From contig CAWGEX010000005.1 of NCBI GenBank assembly GCA_963821755.1, positions 868,001 through 932,000 of the forward strand: 64,000 bases of DNA. Reading direction: 5' to 3'. Source of the DNA: Bog-473 sp963821755 (GTDB taxonomy: Bacteria; Actinomycetota; Acidimicrobiia; Acidimicrobiales; RAAP-2). Below, piece by piece: positions 58,235 through 64,000 of this stretch (position 1 is its first letter; each line of letters opens with the position of its first letter). Under the pieces are notes generated by a model, which did not search any database, was not told where the DNA came from, and saw only the letters and a list, made by a program, of their open reading frames with translations. The position numbers and the translations under genes were made by a program.

Positions 58235-59626
58235 TCAGTGCCCGAGCAAATGGTCCATGCGGGCGGCCAGGCGGCTGGGGTGGCCCTTGCGGGCTTCGGT
58301 GTGATCGGCCAGCTTCATCGTCCACAAGCCGGCGTTGACCCCCAGCCAGCGCAGGGGCTCGGGTTCCCAGAGCTTGGAGCGGTGGTTGACCCACGGCAGG
58401 TGGGTGAGGTCGGTGTCGGCCCCGGTGATCAGGTCGGCCAGGGTCCGCCCGGCCAGGTTGGTCGTCGAGACGCCGTCTCCCACGTAGCCCCCGGCCCAGG
58501 CCAGGCCGCTGTCCCGGTCGAAGCCGACGGAGGAATGCCAGTCCCGCGGGATCCCCAGCGGGCCACCCCAGGCGTGGGTGACCCGCGCCGAGGCCAGGGC
58601 GGGGAAGAGCTCGATGAGGGTCCGGTGCAGCAGGGCGTGGACGGACGCCACGTCGTCATAGGCGCGCCGCACGGTGGAGCCGAAGTGGTACGGGGCGCCG
58701 CGACCTCCGAAGGCGATCCGGCCGTCGAGCGTCCGCTGGCCGTAGATGATCATATGGCGGTAGTCGGCGAAGGTGGCCCTGTCCACCAGCCCGGCGGACT
58801 CCCAAAACCCGTCGTCCAGTGGTTCGGTGGCCACCATGAGCGAGTACACCGGCGCCAGCGTGCGCTTGTACCCGGGCAACGTCGAGGTCCAGGCCTCGAC
58901 GGCGCGCACCACGACCTCCGCCGTGACGGCGCCGCCAGCGGTGTGGACGACCGGGTGGTGACCCCCGCTCCCCGCTTCGATGCGGGTCACCTCGGAGTGC
59001 TCGTAGAGGGCCACGCCGCGCCGCGCCACCGCATCGGCCAGGCCGCGGGCCAGGTGGGCCGGTTGGATCGCCGCACAATGTGGGGTGACGGTGGCGCCCA
59101 CCACGCCGTCGATCCCGACCAGTGCCTCGGCCTCGGTGGCCTCGACCCAGCGCAGGTCCTCTTCACCGAAGCCGAGACTCCTAGCCTCGTTCACTTCGGC
59201 GGCGGCCCGGGCCCGTTGCGCCGGGGAGCGGGCCACCACGATCGTGCCGCCCTTGGCGAAGTGGCAATCGATGCCTTCGGCCGCGGCCGATGCGCCGACC
59301 ACATCGACGGTGTCCTGCATGGCCCGGCGCATGGCGCGCATGGCCGGGACGCCGTAGGCCCGGGCCAGGGCGGCGTCCGAGGTGGCGAACAGGGCCGAGC
59401 ACCAGCCACCGTTACGCCCCGAGGCCCCGAAGCCGGCCACCTCTTTCTCGACGATGGCGACGCGCAGGGTCGGATCGGCCCGGGTCAGCGCGTAGGCGGT
59501 CCACAGCCCGGTGAACCCGGCCCCGACGATGCAGACGTCGACCTGCGTGTCCGAACGGAGTGGCGCTCGGACCGGAAGCGGTTGGGCAATGGCATCCCAC
59601 CAGAGGGAAAGGTCCTGATAGCGCAC
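58235..59626 (-). CDS. FAD-dependent amine/amino-acid oxidase (DAO, PuuB-like)
   Basis: This 463-residue flavoenzyme oxidises an amine with FAD. GAGFTGLWTAYAL near residue 36 is the FAD dinucleotide fold, GFGASGRNGGWCS near 67 is the PuuB/GlpD-type second FAD site, and the C-terminal GGYVGDGVSTTNLAGRTLADLITG closes the flavin site. It resembles gamma-glutamylputrescine oxidase. GTG 59626 is chosen because a strong GGAGGAAGG lies six bases upstream; an in-frame ATG at 59662 would overlap the aminotransferase gene. With the aminotransferase and aldehyde dehydrogenase it suits putrescine/GABA-type amine breakdown. Confidence 0.92.
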   Translation of the reverse strand: MRYQDLSLWWDAIAQPLPVRAPLRSDTQVDVCIVGAGFTGLWTAYALTRADPTLRVAIVEKEVAGFGASGRNGGWCSALFATSDAALARAYGVPAMRAMRRAMQDTVDVVGASAAAEGIDCHFAKGGTIVVARSPAQRARAAAEVNEARSLGFGEEDLRWVEATEAEALVGIDGVVGATVTPHCAAIQPAHLARGLADAVARRGVALYEHSEVTRIEAGSGGHHPVVHTAGGAVTAEVVVRAVEAWTSTLPGYKRTLAPVYSLMVATEPLDDGFWESAGLVDRATFADYRHMIIYGQRTLDGRIAFGGRGAPYHFGSTVRRAYDDVASVHALLHRTLIELFPALASARVTHAWGGPLGIPRDWHSSVGFDRDSGLAWAGGYVGDGVSTTNLAGRTLADLITGADTDLTHLPWVNHRSKLWEPEPLRWLGVNAGLWTMKLADHTEARKGHPSRLAARMDHLLGH

Positions 59627-59646
59627 AGGCCCTTCCTCCGGAGGGT

Positions 59647-61026
59647 CTACATCCGGCGCCACGCCTCGGTCAGTACCTCGCGCAAGGTGGAGACGATGAA
59701 CTCGATCTCGGCGGGACCGCAGATGAGCGGCGGCGAGAGCTGCACCACCGGGTCACCCCGGTCGTCGGCCCGGCAGATGAGGCCGGCGTCGAACAAGGCC
59801 CCGGAGAGGTAGCCCCGCAGCAACCGCTCGGACTCCTCGTCGTCAAAGGAGAGTCGGGTCTCCTTGTCCTTGACCAGCTCGATCCCGTAGAAGAAGCCGG
59901 CGCCGCGCACGTTGCCGACGATGGGCAGGTCGTAGAGGGACTCCAAGCCGCTGCGGAACGCACCTTCGGTGTCCCGCACGTGCTCAAGAATGTGCTCACC
60001 CTCGAACACGTCGAGGTTGGCCAAGGCGACCGCGCAACTCACGGGGTGGCCGGCGAAGGTGAAACCGTGCAGGAAGGACGCACCCGCGGCCAGGAAGGGT
60101 TGGACTAGCCGCTCTGAGGCGATCATGGCGCCGAGGGGGGCATAGCCCGACGTGAGGCCCTTGGCCACCGTGATGATGTCGGGTTGGTAGCCGTACCGCT
60201 CGGAACCGAACCAATGACCCAGGCGACCGAAGGCGCAGATGACCTCGTCGGAGACCAGGAGGACTCCGTGGCGGTCGCAGATCTGGCGCACCCGCTCGAA
60301 GTATCCGGGCGGCGGCGGGAAGCACCCGCCGGCGTTTTGCACCGGCTCGAGGTAGACGGCGGCAATAGTGTCGGCCCCCTCGCGCAGGATCGCCCGCTCG
60401 ATCTCATCGGCCGCCCACTGCCCGAAGGCGACTTCGTCGTCGGCGAACAGCTCGGCCCGGTAGAAGTTCGTGTTGGGGACCTTGATGGCACCGGGAACGA
60501 GGGGTTCGAACGGGGTCTTGAGGTCCGGGAGCCCGGTGATCGACAGCGCCCCCATGGTGGTGCCGTGGTACGCGATGTCGCGGCTGATGACCTTGGTCCG
60601 CTGCGGCTGCCCGGTCATTCGGAAGTACTGACGGGCCAGCTTCCAGGCCGATTCCACCGCCTCGGACCCTCCCGACGTGAAGAAGACGCGGTCGAGGTCG
60701 CCGGGCGCGTAGCCGGCGAGGCGCTCGGCCAGCTCAATGGCCTTGGGGTGGGCGTAGGTCCAGAGAGGGAAATAGGCCAGCGTTCCGGCCTGCTTGGCCC
60801 CGGCCTCGGCCAGTTCCGTGCGTCCGTGGCCAAGCTGGGACGTGAAGAGACCGGCCAGACCGTCCAGGTACTTCTTGCCGTGCTGGTCCCAGACGTAGGC
60901 TCCCTCACCGCGCACGATGACGGGGACCTCGTGGGTCTCGTAGGTGGCGAGGCGGCTGAAGTGCATCCAGAGGTGACGGCGGGCCTGGTTGCTCAGCTCG
61001 GAATTCTCGGGGTTGGAGTTGCTCAT
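59647..61026 (-). CDS. class III PLP aminotransferase (putrescine/omega-amino acid:pyruvate type)
   Basis: This 459-residue aminotransferase moves an omega-amino group onto pyruvate or 2-oxoglutarate. Landmarks are FFTSGGSEAVESAWKLAR near 110, the Trp/His pocket region YHGTTMGALSITG, VYLEPVQNAGGC, the SDEVICAFGRLG segment with the PLP-ring Asp, and the Schiff-base lysine in TVAKGLTSGYAPLGAM near 285. GGAGGAAAG precedes the ATG at 61026. The gene is followed 20 bp later by the oxidase. It is read from the same region as the divergent AsnC regulator side and probably under its control. Confidence 0.93.
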   Translation of the reverse strand: MSNSNPENSELSNQARRHLWMHFSRLATYETHEVPVIVRGEGAYVWDQHGKKYLDGLAGLFTSQLGHGRTELAEAGAKQAGTLAYFPLWTYAHPKAIELAERLAGYAPGDLDRVFFTSGGSEAVESAWKLARQYFRMTGQPQRTKVISRDIAYHGTTMGALSITGLPDLKTPFEPLVPGAIKVPNTNFYRAELFADDEVAFGQWAADEIERAILREGADTIAAVYLEPVQNAGGCFPPPPGYFERVRQICDRHGVLLVSDEVICAFGRLGHWFGSERYGYQPDIITVAKGLTSGYAPLGAMIASERLVQPFLAAGASFLHGFTFAGHPVSCAVALANLDVFEGEHILEHVRDTEGAFRSGLESLYDLPIVGNVRGAGFFYGIELVKDKETRLSFDDEESERLLRGYLSGALFDAGLICRADDRGDPVVQLSPPLICGPAEIEFIVSTLREVLTEAWRRM

Positions 61027-61067
61027 CTTTCCTCCGCTCATGGGGGGACGGCGGCCGGTGTTCCGGC

Positions 61068-61589
61068 CTACCGCGTGCCCCAGCTGTACGTCTGCTTGTT
61101 CAGTTTCAAATACAGGAACGTTTCGGTCCGGCGCACGCCCGGGATGGAGCGCACGGAATCGTTCAGCACGTGGAGCAGGCGCTCGTCGTTCTCGCAGACC
61201 ACTTCGGCCAGCAGATCGAACGAACCGGCGCACATGACCACGTAGTCGACTTCGGGCAGGGCCGTGAGCTTGTCGGCCACCACCCGTACATCGCCCTCGA
61301 CCGAGATGCCGACCATGGCCTGGCGCGTGAAGCCGAGTTGGAGCGGGTTGGTGACGGCGACTATCTGCATGATGCCCGCGTCGCGCAGGCGCTGGACCCG
61401 GCGCCGCACGGCCGCTTCGGACAAGCCGACCTCGCCGGCGATCGCCCCGTACGGTCGGCGCCCATCCTGCTGGAGCGCTTCGATGATGGCTCGATTGGGC
61501 CCGTCGAGAATCGCGGCCGGGGCGGTGCCGGTCTCGTCGTCGCTCAGAGGTTCGGTCCCCGTCTCCGTCGGCTCGCCCCGGTCGGACAT
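61068..61589 (-). CDS. Lrp/AsnC-family transcriptional regulator
   Basis: This 173-residue regulator has an N-terminal helix-turn-helix (LQQDGRRPYGAIAGEVGLSEAAVRRRVQRLRDAGI, residues ~38-72) and a C-terminal RAM/ACT-like ligand-sensing domain (VMCAGSFDLLAEVVCENDERLLHVLN). The first ~30 residues are an acidic extension. Lrp/AsnC proteins bind an amino acid and regulate its catabolism, which fits the amine/amino-acid genes on both sides. GAGGAGAGGC precedes ATG 61589. It lies 41 bp upstream of the aminotransferase gene and is probably co-transcribed with it. Confidence 0.93.
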   Translation of the reverse strand: MSDRGEPTETGTEPLSDDETGTAPAAILDGPNRAIIEALQQDGRRPYGAIAGEVGLSEAAVRRRVQRLRDAGIMQIVAVTNPLQLGFTRQAMVGISVEGDVRVVADKLTALPEVDYVVMCAGSFDLLAEVVCENDERLLHVLNDSVRSIPGVRRTETFLYLKLNKQTYSWGTR

Positions 61590-61645
61590 GCCTCTCCTCG
61601 TTCCCAATTGTGCCGGGTTCTTCTCGATCGTGGTTCCCGGGTGGT

Positions 61646-61701
61646 GCCGAATTATGTCACTGTTCCGCCTCCATTGAAACAGAATTCGGCGTTTCAGGCG
61701 G
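61646..61701. promoter_or_regulatory. nested inverted repeats in the AsnC-ALDH divergent region
   Basis: In the unusually AT-rich 193-bp gap, GCCGAATT (61646-61653) pairs with AATTCGGC (61683-61690), GAAAC (61676-61680) with GTTTC (61691-61695), and CCGCC (61665-61669) with GGCGG (61697-61701). Such clustered palindromes suit an Lrp/AsnC octamer wrapping the divergent promoters. Exact operator half-sites cannot be fixed by eye. Confidence 0.5.
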
Positions 61702-61782
61702 CAATTGTTGCGGTATCGCTTGTGAAGCCCAGTTTATTGTGATTCTGTAGGCGGGGGATCGACCGGTAAGGGTGGGAGCGAC

Positions 61783-63210
61783 GTGCGCAGGCTGCAGAAC
61801 TTCGTCGGAGGACAGTACCAAGACGCGTCAGATGGGCCGCACGCCCTCTTGGTCGATCCCAGCACCGGGGAGGCGTTCGCCGAGGCCCCCGTCTCCGGCC
61901 CCGCCGACATGGACCGGGCGCTGGCCGTCGCGGCCGAGGCATTCGCCTCGTGGAAGCGGACCACACCGTCGGAACGGAGCTTGGCTCTGATCCGCATCGC
62001 CGACGCCTTCGAGTCTCGAGCCGAGGACCTGGTCCGGGCGGAGTGTGAGAACACGGGCAAGCCGTACCGCCTGACCATGGACGAAGAGATCCCTCCGATG
62101 GTGGACCAGATCCGCTTCTTCGCCGGCGCCGCTCGACACCTCCAAGGCGTGGCCGCCTCCGAGTACCTGGCGGGGCACACGTCCTTCGTCCGGCGCGAGC
62201 CCGTCGGCGTGTGTGGCGCCGTCACGCCCTGGAACTACCCGATGATGATGGCCGTCTGGAAATTCGCTCCGGCCCTGGCCGCCGGCAACACCATGGTGCT
62301 GAAGCCCTCGGACACCACGCCCGTGTCCACGCTGCTCATGGCCGAGATCATGGCCGAACACCTTCCACCGGGTGTGTTCAACGTGGTGTGCGGTGACCGT
62401 GACACTGGGCGCGCCCTGGTGGCGCACGCCACGCCGGCCATGGTGTCGGTGACCGGATCGGTCCGGGCCGGCATGGAGGTGGCGGCGGGGGCGGCACCGA
62501 CACTCAAGCGGGTGCACCTGGAACTGGGGGGCAAGGCACCGGTCATCGTGTTCGACGACGCTGACGTGGGGGCGGCGGCGGAAGGCATCGCCGGGGCCGG
62601 CTACTTCAACGCGGGCCAGGACTGCACGGCCGCGACCCGGGTGCTGGCCGGGCCCGGCGTGCACGACGATTTTTTGTCGGCGCTGGTCGAGCAGGCCGAA
62701 GGAACCACCGTGGGCGGACTCGAGAATGCCGAGGCCGACTACGGACCCTTGAATAGTGCGGCCCAGCTCGAACGCGTGCGGGGCTTCGTCGAGCGGGCGC
62801 CCGGGCACGCCCGCGTCTTGACCGGCGGGTCGCCGGTGGGAGAGCGGGGATTCTGCTTCGCACCCACCGTCGTGGGCGGTTTGCGCCAGGACGACGAATT
62901 GGTGCAGTCCGAGGTGTTCGGACCGGTGATCACCGTCCAGCAATTCACCGACGAGGCGGAGGCGTTGGCCTGGGCCAACGGGGTGGAATACGGCCTGGCC
63001 TCGTCGGTGTGGACGCGGGACCACGGCCGCGCCTTGAGGATGGCGCGCGACCTCGATTTCGGGTGCGTGTGGATCAATACCCACATCCCCCTGGTGGCCG
63101 AAATGCCGCACGGAGGGTTCAAGCATTCGGGGTACGGCAAGGATCTCTCCGCCTACGGATTCGAGGACTACACCCGGATCAAGCACGTCATGAGCAACAT
63201 TGAAGAATAG
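61783..63210 (+). CDS. NAD(P)-dependent aldehyde dehydrogenase (gamma-aminobutyraldehyde/betaine-aldehyde type)
   Basis: This 475-residue ALDH has the cofactor region VTPWNYPMMMAVWKFAPALAAGNTMVLKPSDTTP near 145-180, VTGSVRAG near 224, the general base Glu247 in LELGGKAP and the nucleophile C281 in GQDCTAATR. A PWNYP-type and GFKHSGYGKDLSAYGFEDYT C-terminus resembles 4-aminobutyraldehyde dehydrogenase (PuuC/PatD). GTG 61783 begins MRRLQNFVGGQY. It would oxidise the aldehyde made by the divergent oxidase or aminotransferase. Ald follows 14 bp downstream. Confidence 0.93.
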   Translation: MRRLQNFVGGQYQDASDGPHALLVDPSTGEAFAEAPVSGPADMDRALAVAAEAFASWKRTTPSERSLALIRIADAFESRAEDLVRAECENTGKPYRLTMDEEIPPMVDQIRFFAGAARHLQGVAASEYLAGHTSFVRREPVGVCGAVTPWNYPMMMAVWKFAPALAAGNTMVLKPSDTTPVSTLLMAEIMAEHLPPGVFNVVCGDRDTGRALVAHATPAMVSVTGSVRAGMEVAAGAAPTLKRVHLELGGKAPVIVFDDADVGAAAEGIAGAGYFNAGQDCTAATRVLAGPGVHDDFLSALVEQAEGTTVGGLENAEADYGPLNSAAQLERVRGFVERAPGHARVLTGGSPVGERGFCFAPTVVGGLRQDDELVQSEVFGPVITVQQFTDEAEALAWANGVEYGLASSVWTRDHGRALRMARDLDFGCVWINTHIPLVAEMPHGGFKHSGYGKDLSAYGFEDYTRIKHVMSNIEE

Positions 63211-63224
63211 ACAGCCGTGAGCCA

Positions 63225-64000
63225 ATGATCGTCGGCATTCCCAAGGAATTGAAGGACGACGAGTACCGGGTCGCCATGACCCCGGCCGGCGTGCGCGAGC
63301 TGGTCTCGGCCGGGCACACCGTCTACGTCGAACAGGACGCCGGCGCGGGCTCGTCCATGTACGACGACGAATTCATCAAAACAGGGGCGCAGATCATCGA
63401 CTCGGCCGACGACATCTGGGCCGCCGCCGACCTGGTGTGCAAGGTCAAGGAGCCAATCGAGCCGGAATTCCATCGGCTCGGGGCGCGATCGGGCCAGGTG
63501 CTCTTCACGTACCTGCACCTGGCGGCTTCACGCCCAACCACCGATGCCCTGCTGGCCGGGGGCAACGTGGCCATTGCCTACGAGACGGTGCGCCAGAACG
63601 ACAATTCGCTTCCCCTACTCGCTCCGATGAGCGAAGTGGCCGGGCGCATGGCGCCTCTGATGGGGACCCACCACCTGATGCGGCCGGGCGGGGGCCGAGG
63701 TGTCTTGGTCTGCGGCGTGCCCGGCGTACGCTGCGCCAAAGTGGTCATCCTGGGCGCCGGCGTGTCCGGCATGGCCGCGGCCACCATGGCCGTGGGGATG
63801 CACTCCGACGTCTACGTGCTCGATCGGAATCTGGAAAAACTGCGCCAGGTCGACCATCACTTCCGGGGGTCACTCGAGACCCTCGCCTCGTCCGAACACG
63901 CCATTGAGGAGGTCTGCCTGGACGCCGACATCGTCATCGGTGCTGTGCTGGTGGTCGGGGCGCGGGCACCGCGCTTGGTCTCCGATGCGCTGGTGGCGCA
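63225..64000 (+). CDS. ald: alanine dehydrogenase, N-terminal part (cut by window edge)
   Basis: The first 258 codons of alanine dehydrogenase are present: MIVGIPKELKDDEYRVAMTPAGVREL with the substrate-binding Arg in EYRVAMTP, the catalytic Lys in VCKVKEP near residue 75, His in YLHLAA near 96, and the NAD loop VILGAGVSGMAAATMAVGM near 172-190. The enzyme interconverts alanine and pyruvate plus ammonia. Next to an alanine-forming aminotransferase, it would regenerate pyruvate and release ammonia (inference). The remaining ~110 residues lie beyond the window. Confidence 0.94.
   Translation, partial: MIVGIPKELKDDEYRVAMTPAGVRELVSAGHTVYVEQDAGAGSSMYDDEFIKTGAQIIDSADDIWAAADLVCKVKEPIEPEFHRLGARSGQVLFTYLHLAASRPTTDALLAGGNVAIAYETVRQNDNSLPLLAPMSEVAGRMAPLMGTHHLMRPGGGRGVLVCGVPGVRCAKVVILGAGVSGMAAATMAVGMHSDVYVLDRNLEKLRQVDHHFRGSLETLASSEHAIEEVCLDADIVIGAVLVVGARAPRLVSDALVA

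Noticed and set aside
1..64000. tRNA, rRNA, insertion sequence, prophage or plasmid origin
   Set aside because: No transposase, integrase, phage structural gene, Rep protein, tRNA cloverleaf or rRNA segment was recognised on reading both strands; short tRNAs could still be missed by eye.

Overview
The window is GC-rich DNA (visibly well above 60% G+C) with dense genes, many GTG starts and frequent GTGA/ATGA/TGATG gene overlaps. An RsbW/STAS/SigB-type stress-sigma module, a TIGR03086 (DinB-like, mycothiol-associated superfamily) protein, an imuA'-imuB-dnaE2 mutasome behind a Gram-positive-type LexA box, DUF2505 and several SDR/CoA-transferase genes point to an actinomycete. The Liv-type and phosphatase fusions suggest the class Acidimicrobiia, but that placement is inference. 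No tRNA, rRNA, CRISPR array, phage or insertion sequence was recognised.

Layout. 1-823: start of a GH1 glycosidase (minus strand, cut by the window edge). 903-4286: DrrAB/NodIJ-like ABC exporter (ATPase plus two permeases) and an orphan ParA-like ATPase. 4297-9766: partner-switching signalling locus, namely a membrane GAF-GAF-PP2C phosphatase with a C-terminal HATPase, then STAS antagonist, RsbW-like kinase and SigB/F-type sigma factor. 9948-11591: an APC amino-acid permease broken by many indels. 11751-16268: two SDRs, DUF1543, an epimerase, a GNAT and biotin synthase.

16405-29040: a one-strand, 12.6-kb carbohydrate or sugar-acid uptake and catabolism cluster: GH4 glycosidase, 3-hydroxyisobutyrate-type dehydrogenase, class I aldolase, FGGY kinase, LarA-type racemase/epimerase, an MFS transporter fused to a LivF-type ABC ATPase, a LivH-LivM fusion, LivG and an anchored LivK-type binding protein. 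Two copies of a 16-bp palindrome (CTGAC-N6-GTCAG) lie before the GH4 gene and before the MFS-LivF gene. This is the most unusual system in the window.

29123-42815: mixed metabolic genes: CadD-like transporter, TauD-type dioxygenase, hydrolases, sulfotransferase, NagB, threonine-dehydratase-like enzyme, Gfo/Idh/MocA oxidoreductase, CaiB-type CoA transferase, questin-oxidase-like protein, aldo/keto reductase, a PNPOx-like protein and a Tat-exported phospholipase C. 42815-48723: DNA-damage locus: SRAP/YedK (HMCES family) divergent from imuA'-imuB-dnaE2, with a perfect LexA palindrome covering the imuA' start codon. 49054-49683: small secreted Ser/Pro/Leu-rich protein made of 36-bp repeats. 50007-57228: reductases plus nucleobase salvage (upp, an apt-like phosphoribosyltransferase, an NCS1 permease) and an EamA exporter. 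57265-64000: amine/amino-acid catabolism: DUF2505, SnoaL-like protein, FAD amine oxidase, class III aminotransferase, Lrp/AsnC regulator, aldehyde dehydrogenase and alanine dehydrogenase (cut by the window edge).

Two window-wide patterns stand out. First, at least eight otherwise well-conserved genes carry isolated one-base frame breaks, some in G/C runs, which looks more like consensus error than gene decay. Second, several gene ends carry short tandem duplications (7-14-bp units) that include or abut the stop codon.
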